Assembly: GCA_949316235.1 (NCBI GenBank)
Contig: OX438744.1
Span: 27,577,578-27,641,577, forward strand
DNA from: Oegoconia quadripuncta
Lineage: Eukaryota; Arthropoda; Insecta; Lepidoptera; Autostichidae
Length of the DNA stretch: 64,000 nt
Direction: 5' to 3'
Every line of letters begins with the position of its first letter. Positions within the stretch are counted from its first letter, which is position 1. Positions 49,231 to 60,235 of the stretch are shown here, in pieces. Both the position numbers and the translations under genes were made by a program. A model generated the notes under the pieces. It was not told the DNA's origin and made no database searches. It was given only the letters and a program-made list of their open reading frames with translations.

Positions 49231-51117
49231 GTGTTATTTACATTTTAGTTACATTTCTAAATATTATTTTTTTAATAAAATCTGTTAACTTTAATGTTTT
49301 ATTTTTTATTTTTTTCGTAATAGGTACACTCTGCAACGTTTGTCGGGTTAATTTTGTTAGACCTTATATATCGTTACTAATAAAATATTACCAATAACCC
49401 CTACACTAGGCATTGCCTGTACTGTATAGGCGGTCAGATTTTGAATTGCCAAATGGTGAGAATAACAGCCTAAAATAGTACTATTTAGATATTTACAGGG
49501 CGTTCCAAGACTATGCGCCATGGAGGGAAAGTACCTTAAATATTGGAGATTTTGCTGAAAGGAGACCTTATTTTATTTTTTTAAAGTTACTAATACTGCA
49601 TTCTAAAATATTCTAAAAATTATTTGCTTCGTCTGGGAATCGAACCCCCGTATTTTTATGATGCGAATAGAAAGAATGGACGAAAAATTATAATTCGTCT
49701 GAAGTAACATAGTATCTTAAAAGAACGGAATAAGGAAAAATGTTTGATTAAAATTTTAAGAAAATTCTGTATGGCCGACGACAACGTTCGAAAATTTAGC
49801 GATATTATCAACAATCAAGTACACTTTATTGCACAAAAATTTAACAACACATTTCATAAAAAATAGCTCCAAAAACTTGTACAACCAGGCGGTCATCATT
49901 AAATAGATAGCTTTGATTATTCGCAAATAAGTACCCACTTAATAAACGACTTCCTGGCACAGTTTTCCAGTTTTCAAGAGAACTATTATGATCAACGACG
50001 AAGTACTTTTCGGCTTTGCCGAAGACTTCAGTGAGAGAAGGTGAACAAGAAATTGGAATTTCAAAAAGTATAAAAGTGCGTGTGTATATCTAGGTATATG
50101 CGTGCACGTTTGTTCTTAATTGGGGTTATTATTTGAACTATGGTTCTTAAGACCCTTTCAGTTATAACGTAAGTGAAGTTTTAAGAATAATTTGCAATTT
50201 AATTTGGTTTCCGGGACGCCTCAAAGTCTGCAGACAGCAAGTCGCAAATGACATATCTGTTAGAATTATTAGAACAGGCGAACGCATTTTTCTTTCACTG
50301 ATGGATTCAAATTCGCGAAAGGAAACAATGGGATTAAACAGTGCTTTTTTATCAAGTAAAAAAAGCCTGGTGGCGCCACTGATGACTGTCCTTAATGTCA
50401 ACGCTCACTGCGATCTGGCGCTGTCCACAGTGTATTAAATTAGGGAGTCGAGCTTCGCTTGACTCTCTGCCCCCATAGGGTTAGCCGCTTTGGCTTTTTG
50501 CGTCACATTAGCTACACTCCCATTTGCTGGGGAGGAGGTGGGACTTTCTTTCTTTCTTACTTTTCACCCTTAAATTCTTTATTTAATTAGGCTGGGGTCC
50601 AAGGTAGCAATAGAGTCACGTAGGGCACCGTCTACCTTCAGTAGGCGCCGTGCAGAGTACCACTGTTGATCCTGGCTTACAGGAGTTACAGTGGGAGGAG
50701 AGCGGAGGTGGGATCTGTCCTTTTTGTCATCAGATACCTAATATCGATATAGGTAGTTTCTAGTTGGATTAATAAGATTAGATTTTGGAACATTAAGTAC
50801 ACTCACACGATAATTTGCTTGTAGTTTAGTTTTTTTACCCCATTGCAAGTGCCTTAGTGTTTTAGAAAACGCTAAGTCTATATTTATCAAATTTAGCTAA
50901 GTACCATTTCGCAAACATCGGCAATCAGAAATTCGCCTACGTAGTCCCCTCGTTTAAGTATTAAAAAATAAAATGAGTTTAGTTCTTTTTCTACATACAA
51001 ATTTAATAAATGCATAACACGTGTAATACTTTTGGCATGAAGTGTCGCTCCTCCATAACAAACTTTTATATAATTGTGAAATAATCAGAAAAGTGGTAGT
51101 TTAATTAGAACAATAAT
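49231..51117. other. Intergenic sequence without a supported gene
   Basis: TACAGGGCGTTCCAAGACTA at 49494 looks like the terminus of a DNA transposon. GGGAATCGAACCCCCGTATT at 49633 is tRNA-like and may be a SINE head remnant. 50430-50720 is GC-richer (GAGCTTCGCTTGACTCTCTG, TTTGCTGGGGAGGAGGTGGG), unassigned. Short frames (49756, 50162) lack family features. Confidence 0.4.
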
Positions 51118-51454
51118 TTAACCGCCTCCGTGGCTCAATGTAAACAACATTGGGTTTACGTTTCGGAGGTCGCGGGTTCGATCCCCAGCGGGGTACATGC
51201 TTAAGTACTCGGTTTGGTTGGTGGTAGGGTATTCAAAATGTCCGCTTGGCCAGCTACCACCATCTTATCTAAATCTGCCGCCAAGCAGCAATGTTAATAG
51301 TATTGTTGTGTTCCGGTTGTCAGAGATAAGATAGCCAGTCCCCCAAATGTGTTGGGGTTTCCGCGTCATTACGCTTCCTTATCATCGACCTCATCTTCAC
51401 TTAACATCAGGTATTATTGAGGTCAAGTATGAACCCGTCGTGCATAAAAAAATA
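51118..51454 (+). mobile_element. SINE-A, full length
   Basis: TTAACCGCCTCCGTGGCTCA, B box GGTTCGATCCCCAGCGG, CCAAATGTGTTGGGGTTTCC and CCCGTCGTGCATAAAAAAAT. Confidence 0.9.
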
Positions 51455-51689
51455 AGATAAGCATTTATTTGCATCTGTGTACACACGCATAACATATGTT
51501 ACACATGAAAGATCCAATTAAAACAAACACAATTACAAAAACATCAAATATATATGTGTGCCGCAGTCTACAAAGGGGCTACAGCTCATTGTGTGGATTA
51601 GCCCGAAGCAGGCAAAATACTCGTATTCTGCTGGGGCCTGAGAGTATAGCAATACTCCACCATGATTATGACATATTTTTCTAGTCTAA
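51455..51689. repeat. Dispersed repeat shared with 48060-48240
   Basis: AACATCAAATATATATGTGT, GGCTACAGCTCATTGTGTGG and CATGATTATGACATATTTTT. Class unknown. Confidence 0.4.
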
Positions 51690-52072
51690 AGGTGTATGCA
51701 AATCTCTCTTGGGGAGACAATACTGGTTGCAGTATCAGTTCATGTCTATCAATTAAAGGAATTGTCAACCGAACTGAACGAGTATGCAAAATTTCAACTT
51801 CTTCGGCAAAAGAAAATGGTTCTAATTTGACTTGCTAAATTTGAACGGCCATACATACGAGCGTATAAAAGCTCGTCTGGCTGTTCCTGGTTCCAACACT
51901 AACTTACGGGAGTGAATGCTGGGTATGGCAAAAGAAGAATGAAAGTAGAATAAATGCAGTGGAAATGAGATCATTGAGAAGTATGAATGGAGTGACTTTG
52001 AAATATAGAACCAGGAATAGTGTAATTAGGGAGTTAAGCAGTGTGAATGAAGACGTAGTGACAAAGATTGAA
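51690..52072 (+). pseudogene. RTE-like LINE fragment
   Basis: TCTCTTGGGGAGACAATACT, TATCAGTTCATGTCTATCAA, GGCCATACATACGAGCGTAT, CTTACGGGAGTGAATGCTGG, GTGACAAAGATTGAAA. It corresponds, reversed, to 63630-64000. Ends at a SINE-A fragment. Confidence 0.8.
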
Positions 52073-52152
52073 AACCACCACCTTACCTCATCTTCACTTA
52101 AGATCAAGTGTGATTGAGGTCAAGTAAGAACCCATCGTGCATTAAAAAAAAA
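52073..52152 (+). mobile_element. SINE-A 3' fragment
   Basis: CTCATCTTCACTTAAGATCA, AGTGTGATTGAGGTCAAGTA, CCCATCGTGCATTAAAAAAA. Confidence 0.78.
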
Positions 52153-52156
52153 ATTG

Positions 52157-52432
52157 AAACATGTTAACAACATTTTCTCGTATGCAATATTTGGAAAAAT
52201 CTGGAAAGTCACCATAATCTAAAACTATCGACAAAGCCCCATCACTACTTAAACCACGTGCTTCAAGAACTGCAACTCCAGAATCATCAAACGTCAGCCA
52301 ACTTTCCCTGACCTTTGCTATGATTATGATTACGTATATACAACATGCCGTTTGTCCGTCCGAGTCGCAATCGCAGACCGCGCGCAGTAGTCTCGGCGAC
52401 CCACATAGATTGTGGCAGATGTTTCCAGCCAT
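52157..52432 (-). other. Uncharacterised 96-codon frame
   Basis: Minus-strand frame from ATG at 52432: starts MAGNICHNLCGSPRLLRAVC, then acidic/hydrophobic sequence with DDSGVAVLEARGLSSDG, ending at 52142 in SINE tail sequence. GC content is above local background and the frame is open through 275 bp of non-SINE DNA. I recognise no family. It could be a transposon remnant or chance. Confidence 0.25.
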
Positions 52433-52970
52433 CCGTTACTCATTGTATTAGTATAATTGATAAAATATTTATTTTGTTATATTTAGGTAAAGGTAGCCAT
52501 GAATGACGCAACAGAAATATATGAGACTACATAGCCCGGTAAGAATACGTAAATTTTGGAACGTAACTTCCAATAATTTTTTAGTAAATTATTTGCACAT
52601 GAATAGAGCACCAAATGTTTTTAAACTATTACTTTCCATTAGGTTTAGTGTATTTAGTTATAAAACCTACAGCATTACAAAACAACTGTGAATATCATTG
52701 CGTCGTATGAAATGCTAAGATCTCCTAAAACTATTTATTTAAAATTAATCAATGGTGTCGATTCTGACGCGGCTTCTCTATACTAAAGTAAAGAAAAACC
52801 TGTTTTAAAGTGTAGTTGTGTTTTTATTCCTGGAATTAATCGTACCAGTCTAAAACTTGTTTTAATTTAAAGAAGGCACATCAGTATCATTAGCTACTTT
52901 ATATTTTCTGAATATAGTTGGTTGAACCGTGGGGCCTTTTTACTCGACTGCACTAGGCAGGAGGATAATG
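52433..52970. repeat. Diverged dispersed repeat
   Basis: GTAACTTCCAATAATTTTTTAG, AACTGTGAATATCATTGCGT and TTAAAATTAATCAATGGTG correspond loosely to 54680-54860. 52925-52970 carries GACTGCACTAGGCAGGAGG. No gene. Confidence 0.45.
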
Positions 52971-53302
52971 TTTTTTTTTATGCACAACGGGTTGGTACTT
53001 GACCTCAATCACACCTGATGTTAAGTGAAGATGAGGTCGAAGGTGGAAGCGTACTGACCCGGAAACCCCAACACATTTAGGGGACTGGCTATCTTATCTC
53101 TGACAACCAGAACACAACAATGCTATTAATATTGCTCTTTGGCGGCAGATTTAGATAAGATGGTGGTAGCTAGCCAGGCGGACATTTAAAATGCCCTACC
53201 ACCAACCAACCCGAGTACTTAAACATGTACCCCGCTGGGGATCGAACCCGCGACCTCCGAATCGTAAACCCAACGTTGTTGACATTGAGCCACGGAGGCG
53301 GT
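52971..53302 (-). mobile_element. SINE-A, full length
   Basis: T-run, GCACAACGGGTTGGTACTTG, GGGGATCGAACCCGCGACCT, GAGCCACGGAGGCGGTT. It splits the repeat that contains GGAGGATAATGTTTT (left) and GATATTGAAGTGCAAGGTCT (right). Confidence 0.9.
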
Positions 53303-53394
53303 TTTTCGATTGTAAAAGGCTTGTCTGATATTGAAGTGCAAGGTCTCGTTGTTTCGTCTTGTGCTCCGAAGAGTCATCGATACAATTTATAGTA

Positions 53395-53515
53395 AACTGG
53401 CTTTCCGCCCGCGGCTTCGCCTGCATGGAATGACTTTGAAGTACTCACTTTATCGTGATAAAAAATATCCTGTCTTAATCCAGAGTATGTTCTACCTATA
53501 CCTATAACATAAGGA
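53395..53515 (-). repeat. Helitron-like repeat 3' part
   Basis: CTTTCCGCCCGCGGCTTCGC, ATCGTGATAAAAAATATCCT, CTTAATCCAGAGTATGTTCT. Reversed. Confidence 0.5.
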
Positions 53516-53529
53516 CAAATTAGCCACCC

Positions 53530-53948
53530 CTATGTTCAGACTGAGCAAAGTAAATACATCATATAAGGGACACTGTATATGCTTTTATAACCTTATACCT
53601 GAGAATATCATTAATCTAAATGAAAAACAATTTAAAAACCATGTCAAAACAACATTAACAAAAAAAGGTTATTACAAAATTAGTGACTACCTGAATGACA
53701 AAAACGCTTGGTATACTTCGCCCAGCTCCCAAAAATTATAAAATTGTATTAGTTGTATACTTTTATTTTTATATAAAAAAAGAGAAAAGAAAAGAAAATG
53801 ATCCTGTGGGTTTCTTGCGCCGCTTCTTTTCCCACAGATGATTTCCCTTTCCGAAGCGGTGGTAGCTTGGACATACTGACTGACCGAAAAATGCTTAGCC
53901 CTATTTTTATTTCCAATAGATTTAAATTGACATTCAACAAATGATATC
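53530..53948 (+). mobile_element. CR1/L2-like LINE C-terminus and 3' UTR
   Basis: A frame ending at 53741 reads FRLSKVNTSYKGHCICFYNL, ...KTTLTKKGYYKISDYLND, the standard C-terminus. The 3' UTR follows (GATCCTGTGGGTTTCTTGCG, GAAGCGGTGGTAGCTTGGAC, ACATTCAACAAATGATATC). 5'-truncated. Confidence 0.82.
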
Positions 53949-53984
53949 ATGTATCTTATACATACAATATGTCCTTATACCCAT

Positions 53985-54116
53985 ATGTTGCCTGGAAGAG
54001 AGCGCTTTTAGTGATAAGGTCGCCAAATTGTACATTCTATTCTTACCACTTTTCTGAAACTGTATTTTCTTATCTGTTGTGCAATAAAGTGTATTTGTAT
54101 TGTATTGTTTAATTTG
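53985..54116 (+). mobile_element. F repeat (LINE 3' end)
   Basis: TTGCCTGGAAGAGAGCGCTT, AGTGATAAGGTCGCCAAATT, CTGTTGTGCAATAAAGTGTA, ending in TTGTATTGTATTG. Confidence 0.65.
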
Positions 54117-54119
54117 TTT

Positions 54120-54290
54120 ATCTCGCGCGAAATACTAACTTTATCGGGATAAAAAATATCCTATGTCTTAATCCAGGATATATTCTACTTATATTTCATC
54201 CAAATCCGTTCATCCGTTTCACTGTGATTGAGTAACAAACAAACAAACAAACAAACTTTCGCATTTATAATATTAGTTAGATAGATTTCT
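54120..54290 (-). repeat. Helitron-like repeat
   Basis: ATCGGGATAAAAAATATCCT, CTTAATCCAGGATATATTCT, CCGTTCATCCGTTTCACTGT, AAACAAACTTTCGCATTTAT, AATATTAGTTAG. Reversed copy of the 18892/13112 type. Confidence 0.55.
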
Positions 54291-55019
54291 TAGAGAATAC
54301 TTCTAAAAATATAAAATAGATACAAGTTCTGAATATCTTAATTTTTTGAGACGTAACGAATCTCACGATGAGTGGTAATTAAATATCTACCTGAAGCAAA
54401 TAACCGATATCACCCAGTTAGACCAGTAAAATACGTAATTTTTGTATTATTACTTCCTATAATCTTAAAGTTCTTGATTTTTCGCAGAAGTTTTTTGTAG
54501 AAGAGAATAAAAATGTTTTCTAAATATTCTGTAGGTTGCGTTAAGTATAGTAACAATATTAAAAAATTGCTACAATAAAAAAAAAAGGAAATCTACTTTA
54601 ATCCCTAGTGATAGAACGACACCTACGGTTAATAGTCCAGTGAAAATACTTAATTGTTCTGGTGTAACTTCCTATAATCTTAAAGTAATTGAATAAAAAT
54701 GTTTTCTTAAATATTCTGTAGCTTGCTTTATGTATAGTATAGGTATTTAGATATATAACCTACAATATTAAATTAAAGTTACCACTGTGAACTTCATTGC
54801 GTTGTAGAAGATGTTAAGATCTTCTAAAACAATTTTTTAAGAAATTAATCAATGGCTACTTTAAATTTACTAAAATACAAAATAGTTTATTTGTTTTTCC
54901 AAATCATACAATTGCCAATGTGTTGTGGTATCTTTCTTTTAAGCATCAAAATGCCTGTGCCAGAAAGATCCACTCTTCCTTAACTTAAATATGATAGTAT
55001 GATCAAGATGCAGATTATA
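54291..55019. repeat. Two diverged direct copies of one repeat
   Basis: About 54415-54560 and 54635-54760 share ACTTCCTATAATCTTAAAGT, GAATAAAAATGTTTTCT and AATATTCTGTAG. 55490-55545 holds the same motif reversed (CTCTAAGATTATGGGAAGTA). An inverted-repeat element is possible but its edges are unclear. Confidence 0.45.
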
Positions 55020-55236
55020 ACTTTATCTAAACAACTATAACCAAACAACAATAACTAAATAACAGTAACTAAATAACAATAACTAAATAACTATAACTAA
55101 ATAACTATATCTAAATAACTATAACTAAATAATTATAAGTGTGTGTGTGTGTGTATGTGCATGCGTGCGTGTGTGTGTGTGTGTGTGTGCGCGCGGGCGT
55201 GGGTGTGTGTGTGTGTGTATGTATGTGTGATGTTTG
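55020..55236 (+). repeat. Minisatellite (about 13 bp units) followed by (TG)n
   Basis: 55020-55137 repeats AACTATAACTAAAT-like units about nine times. 55139-55236 is an interrupted TG/CG microsatellite. A 62-codon frame across it is low complexity. Confidence 0.8.
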
Positions 55237-55619
55237 TATGTTTGCTAGGTAAGCGAGCTGCTAAATTTATTGCACACGTTTATTTGAAAAATTTAAATTG
55301 TTTATTGAATCGTGATATTTGCCCTAGCTGAAAAAAGTTATTGATTGATTTCCTTGAAAATATTTACAGGAGTTCTAAGTATATTCCCCAACGCAAATTT
55401 TAATCTAATGTCTATGTTTTATTACTAAAGACCTACACTGTATCTAAAGCAAGCTATTTCTATCAATGATAGGTACTACATGTGCAAAAAACTACGAACT
55501 CTAAGATTATGGGAAGTAAAAATCGTTCGTTTACTGGACTAAGTATGATTATGATGACGTATTATATTTTTCATTTGCAGTCTTACTTTACGCTACGCAG
55601 CAGTAGTGTGTGTTACATG

Positions 55620-55742
55620 CCGCTTTGCCGCGGTTGTATGGAAAGATCGCTTCAATAGACAAGCCCGCCTTTGTACATCTGTATAAATTGTTTATATTTC
55701 TTATAAGTTGTAGACAATAAAGAATTGTTCTTCTTTTTCTTC
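55620..55742 (+). mobile_element. F repeat (LINE 3' end), diverged
   Basis: TTGTATGGAAAGATCGCTTC, AAGCCCGCCTTTGTACATCT, AGACAATAAAGAATTGTTCT. Confidence 0.5.
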
Positions 55743-55751
55743 CTATGTATA

Positions 55752-55858
55752 CAGGGTGAAATTTAATTCGTATAATTCCTTTTAACTGGTGACTCCAGTG
55801 CTCATTACGAACAACTTTCCACTAGGAACCATACCTAAATTCAGTCGATAACTATTTC
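55752..55858 (+). mobile_element. J element end fragment
   Basis: ACAGGGTGAAATTTAATTCG, ACTGGTGACTCCAGTGCTCA, TTACGAACAACTTTCCACTA match the J ends at 9706 and 17318. Confidence 0.55.
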
Positions 55859-56036
55859 CGGTATATACTTACCTATACCTAATACAAATATTATATTTTT
55901 TCAAAATTTTCACTTCACTTTTTTATCTTGCATACAGTCAATTTTAAAGTGTGTTCGAGCAAAGGGAGAGCGAGGCCTCATGGTACAAGTATCTTAAATA
56001 CTTAAAAAGTTGGTCTCAACCTCTGATTTATAATGT
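55859..56036 (-). repeat. Repeat lacking the N insertion
   Basis: TACTTACCTATACCTAATAC, CTTGCATACAGTCAATTTTA, then directly GTGTTCGAGCAAAGG, GCGAGGCCTCATGGTACAAG. It is the reverse of 60900-60988 plus 61403-61490 and shows the insertion point of the N element unfilled. Confidence 0.75.
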
Positions 56037-56040
56037 CAAA

Positions 56041-56263
56041 TGATAAATAAATAAATAAATATTTTCGGACACTTACACCAATCATCTAGTCCCAAACTAA
56101 GCAAAGCTTGTACTATGGATACTAGATAACGGATAAACATACACAAATGACTCAGGAATAAATGTTCATATTCATCACACAAACATTTACCCGTCGCGGG
56201 ATTCGAACCCGCAACCGTTGGTTTCGCTGACAGGGTCACTATCCACTACACCAATCGGTCGTC
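56041..56263 (-). mobile_element. SINE-B with internal deletion
   Basis: (AAAT)n tail, TTTTCGGACACTTACACCAA, CGCGGGATTCGAACCCGCAA, CTACACCAATCGGTCGTC. It lacks about 20 bp (TAAATATTTATATAAACATC). Confidence 0.9.
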
Positions 56264-56596
56264 AAATATGATGATGATAGTAATATCAAACTTGGCTGCT
56301 AACAATATCGAATAGGCGTACCTATGCACAGTACATACCTAATCAAATCAGCATGTTAGTCAGAATTACGTGTAATAAAAAGTTATAGGTAAGTATTATG
56401 TTTATGAAAAAAAATATACAATCAACTAAGTTTATAGACTTTAATCTGTTTACAGCTAAATAAAGGAGTAATTAACTTTGGTACCCATTTAATAATAGCT
56501 TTGTTAGCAGGTTCCACTCGAGCTGCAGATGACGCATCATCTATTGAGGCTTCATATTACAATAAAACGTTCATTTTTAATAAATATTAGGTAGGT
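56264..56596. other. No feature seen
   Basis: AT-rich spacer between SINE-B copies. Confidence 0.4.
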
Positions 56597-57330
56597 GACG
56601 ACCGATTGGTGTAGTGGATAGTTACACTGTCAGCGAAACCAACGGTTGCGGGTGCGAATCCCGCGACGGGTAAATGTTTGTGTGATGAATATGAACATTT
56701 ATTCCTGAGTCATGGATGTTTATATTTTTTTTTTATTATTTATTTATTTATGGTGGGCTCCAGGTGGTGGCGATTTTGGCCCACATATCGTCTGGCATGC
56801 GACAAACATGGCCCGCCCAGTCCCACTTCAACTTGGCGGCCGTTGTGGCTATGTCAGCAACAAGGGTCTTAGAGCGAAGTGTAGTGTTTCGGACGCGATC
56901 GGTCAGTTTAACATTTAGTACACTGCGCTCCATGGCTCGTTGGCAAACCTTGAGGCCCACCATTAGAAAGAAGGCGTCGCGGCAGACCGAAAAGGAGATG
57001 GAGGGATGAGTTGGATAAGTTCCTAACCAACTGGTCGGAGGAGGCCTAGGATAGAGAGCCGTGGAGAGAGAGGAGGGAGGCCTTTGCCCAGCAGTGGGAC
57101 AGTATGGGCTCCTAATAATAATAATAATATTTATTTATTTATCCATAGAACATTATTTGAACAATCTTCACTATAAGACGCCTACGAAAACCTGTAAAGG
57201 TTTGTAAATATATATATAAATATAAAGGTATAAATATTTATGTATGTTTATCCGTTATCTAGTATCCATAGCACAAGCTTTGCTTAATTTGGGACTAGAT
57301 GATTGGTGTAAGTGTCCGAAATATTTATTT
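56597..57330 (+). mobile_element. SINE-B split by an inverted LINE insertion
   Basis: Left part 56597-56726 (GACGACCGATTGGTGTAGTG, B box GGTGCGAATCCC, TCCTGAGTCATGGATGTTTA) and right part about 57225-57330 (TTATGTATGTTTATCCGTTA, ATTTGGGACTAGATGATTGG, GTGTCCGAAATATTTATTTA). Confidence 0.85.
56745..57112. pseudogene. LINE C-terminus with 5' inversion
   Basis: Minus-strand frame 56963-56748: VGLKVCQRAMERSVLNVKLT, RVRNTTLRSKTLV, KLKWDWAGHVCRMPDDMWAK. The protein continues in the next segment on the PLUS strand (about 56964-57112): RRRRGRPKRRWRDELDKFL, then (after one stop) EPWRERREAFAQQWDSMGS and a stop, followed by (AAT)n. The parts are in natural order but opposite orientation, the pattern left by twin priming during LINE insertion. 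Family: common lepidopteran LINE with GRP(K/R)RRW and AFAQQWD at its end. Confidence 0.85.
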
Positions 57331-57339
57331 ATTTATTAT

Positions 57340-57728
57340 TATAATTAAAAGTTGGCGTTTTGTATGAAGAATTTCGTTGAGACTGTTTTCTCCATACAGA
57401 CATTTTTGATTTTTTTTTTGGGAACGGCAAATCCAAACTTTGTGGGTATTATCGGATAACATTAAGTATAGGCAGCGTTAATTTTTAAAAGCAACCGCTT
57501 TATAAAAGTTTCAGCGAATCTAAGAAATGATTATGGGAAGCACATGAAAAGAGCTCTGTTAAATTTTTTTTTTATGTGATTTAGCCCAGTAATTAAAAAA
57601 GTATTTCATGTGAAACCTTGAAATAATATTCCATTTTCCAAATAAAAAACAAATTGGGACATAGCTTTCAAAATCGCAGGAATTGGTACGAAGAAATAAA
57701 ACTCCAATTTCATAGGTAAAGACCCAAT
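57340..57728. mobile_element. N element, one end missing
   Basis: TTGGCGTTTTGTATGAAGAA, TTCTCCATACAGACATTTTT, TTATCGGATAACATTAAGTA, AGCACATGAAAAGAGCTCTG, GTATTTCATGTGAAACCTTG, CCAATTTCATAGGTAAAGAC. Reverse-orientation relative of 60989-61402. The right TIR is present; the left is cut to TTGG. Confidence 0.75.
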
Positions 57729-58440
57729 ATTTAATAAATACTGCTTAAATAGCATTCATTAAATAATATTCTGTAATAGTACATTAGTAGATTGTATAAC
57801 AAGGGAGCAAATTATATTTTTACGGCGAGGGCGCTATTTTGAACCCAAAGCGAAAAGCGAGGAATTCAATGGACCTACATCGCCCGAGGTAAAAAATAAT
57901 TTTGCGCTCGAGTGATACACTCTACTTTTCATCTGAGAAAAAAAACAAAGAAGCACTTAGTGAATATATCATTGTATTATTTTTATAAACTATGTTTAAA
58001 TTCCATGCATTTTTTTTTCCAAAAACGCCCGCGCCGTCCGGTATTTGATATGCGTCTGGCGGAATTGTAAGGTTTCCTATCATGCGAAATTAATTGCGAA
58101 ATGCGAAATACCCCGCTGTGGATCGAACCCGCGACCTCCTAATCGTAAATCCAATGTTGTTAGGCGGTTAAGGCGGTTAAGGTGATCAATTTTGAACTGC
58201 ATTTTTTTAGTCTATAGATGTTTTTGGTGTGAAATTCTGTGCCTTTTATGACACTCAGCCGGATACTATACAATGCGAAAATGCCACCTCTTTAAATAAA
58301 TCATGAATAAATAAATATAATCTTTCCATATCTTAGCATTTAAGGTTTGATTGTGCAAAGCGGTACTTAACTTTACAAACAGTTTTCAATTATTTAGACA
58401 CAAATAAATTAATATTCTTAGGCAAAACAGTAGGCATTTG
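57729..58440. other. Mostly unassigned; SINE-A head fragment
   Basis: 58108-58170 (TACCCCGCTGTGGATCGAAC, CGCGACCTCCTAATCGTAAA) is a reversed SINE-A head. GGCGGTTAAGGCGGTTAAGG follows. Remainder unassigned. Confidence 0.5.
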
Positions 58441-58835
58441 TTTTGGCTTTTTGGCGGGAACTCGGCGAGTGAAGTAGCATTTTTCTTTATAATTCTTATA
58501 ATTTGTGCATTCTGACTTTTGAAGCTTAATAATGGCAGAATATTGTGCAGCAAACGTTAGTGATGGTGTACAAGTGAAGGGAAGTGTAAATTAAAGTGCG
58601 TAACGGAGCTTTCGGGTTCCCACAAGAAGCCGCCAAAATCTTTTGTAAAGCATTCGGCCACTTTACTAAAGAATGACTTGACCGTGACTAGACTCTATAT
58701 ACGCCAAGTATACGACGAATTACTTGTTTTGACTGAGACTGACTTACAAACTGAAGAAATATGATAAATAAGACATGGCTGTTATGGGCTAGATTGCCTT
58801 CTCCTAGAGGAGAAAATAAAACTAAAAAAAAAAGG
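58441..58835 (+). mobile_element. Family G repeat, near full length
   Basis: GGCTTTTTGGCGGGAACTCG, TAATGGCAGAATATTGTGCA, GGTGTACAAGTGAAGGGAAG, GGAGCTTTCGGGTTCCCACA, AAGCATTCGGCCACTTTACT, ending AAAATAAAACTAAAAAAAAA. Contains the intact 20-codon MAEYCAANVSDGVQVKGSVN frame. Confidence 0.82.
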
Positions 58836-58904
58836 CATTTGTTTTATTTGTAGAAACTAAAATTATAATAAACCGTTCAAAATCTTCTAACGAAATATTA
58901 TTTC

Positions 58905-58955
58905 AAACGAACAAACAAACATCCAAACTTTCGCATTTATAATATTAATTAATAA
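58905..58955 (-). repeat. Helitron-like repeat 5' fragment
   Basis: CGAACAAACAAACATCCAAA, CTTTCGCATTTATAATATTA, reversed. Confidence 0.5.
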
Positions 58956-59279
58956 AATAACGAAACCCCTTTCACCACCGTCTGACATGCAGACAAGTTA
59001 TTTGGCAACAGGTCAATTGCTGTAACCTCTATCATTGTGTTGATTGTACAAGTCGTAATCTTAATCGCGATCGTTTAGTCAAGTTTTAGTTTTGCAAACT
59101 CGCCGTGAACCTCTGATCTCACAAATGAACCAATAAAACTCTACAATTCAGTAGAAGAAACCGCAAATATGTTATAAATTGGTGTTTATTTATTTGTCCT
59201 TCGGAAGTTAACGCTCCTTCGTAATTAAAAAATAATTGAAAAACAAAATGGCGGCTGGCGCCGTCACATCAGACGTTTG
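58956..59279. other. No feature seen
   Basis: Non-coding; no family recognised. Confidence 0.4.
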
Positions 59280-59445
59280 TGTGTACCCGAGTTATGGATG
59301 TTTTCATTTATAATAAGTATTTATTTACAAAAAAAAATGTATTTATGCAGTATATCAACTATCTGGTATCCACAACACAAGCTTATAGTTGCTTACTGTG
59401 GAACTAGATGGCGTTGTGTGTATGTCTAAGGATATTATTATTATA
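59280..59445 (+). mobile_element. SINE-D, 5'-truncated
   Basis: GTGTACCCGAGTTATGGATG, ATCTGGTATCCACAACACAA, GAACTAGATGGCGTTGTGTG, ending in (ATT)n. Confidence 0.82.
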
Positions 59446-60235
59446 TTATATTATACCGGATGAGTTTAAGGTAAGCGCCAGCGCTACGATCGACGGATAC
59501 CTACCTCACCATTACTATAAAATTCATAACTATAAAAAACAACACAGGATTTATAAAATCGGATTTCGCGGGTTCGATCCCCAGCGGGGTACATGTTTAG
59601 TACTCGGTTTGGCAGGTGATAGGGCATTTTAAATCGCCTGGCTTGTGCAAGAGTGAGAAACCTTTGGGCTGAGTCGGCTCTCCGCCGTCTTCTCGTCGAG
59701 AAGGATGTGGATCGTGGGATTACATTTTGTACAAGCAGTAACTTAAAAAATGTAAAATAAATTGGCTATCTTTGACTCCGAGCATAGATTCCTGCTTTCA
59801 GTCGCACGATATTTAGAATCAGTTTTGACTCATATTATTTTGAATACATTTCACGTTCCGGCTTATGGGTAATTTAATTTGTATTGCATGCTATTTTATT
59901 GTTAATCAGTCTTTACGTAATATCAGTTTAATTTTTAGTATTAAGAGACATTTATTGATTGATGATTATACCCACCTATATTAAATTTCAAATTACATGG
60001 TATGTAATAATCCTATATTTAATATTGACTAAGGCTTACATGTTACGTTAAGTACTGTTAGTGTAAGTTGTGAGAATAAATGAATTGAATTGAATTGAAA
60101 ACTATTTTTTTTTTTTATGCACGACGACGACGACGGGTTCGACGGGTTTTGTACCCCTTATGCCTACAAATTAAGCATTTTTGACTCTGACAACTTTTTC
60201 ATCTTAATAATCTTATAGTTTAGGGAAGTGTTATA
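59446..60235. repeat. Fragments of SINE-A and LINE tails
   Basis: 59565-59640: CGCGGGTTCGATCCCCAGCG (SINE-A head). 59700-59780: GTACAAGCAGTAACTTAAAA, ATTGGCTATCTTTGACT (LINE tail). 60075-60100: AATAAATGAATTGAATTGAA. 60108-60200: SINE-A tail-like ATGCACGACGACGACGACGG then a LINE tail GCATTTTTGACTCTGAC. Confidence 0.5.

Noticed and set aside
55143..55331. Cys/Val-rich frame in the TG tract
   Set aside because: It is translation of a dinucleotide microsatellite.
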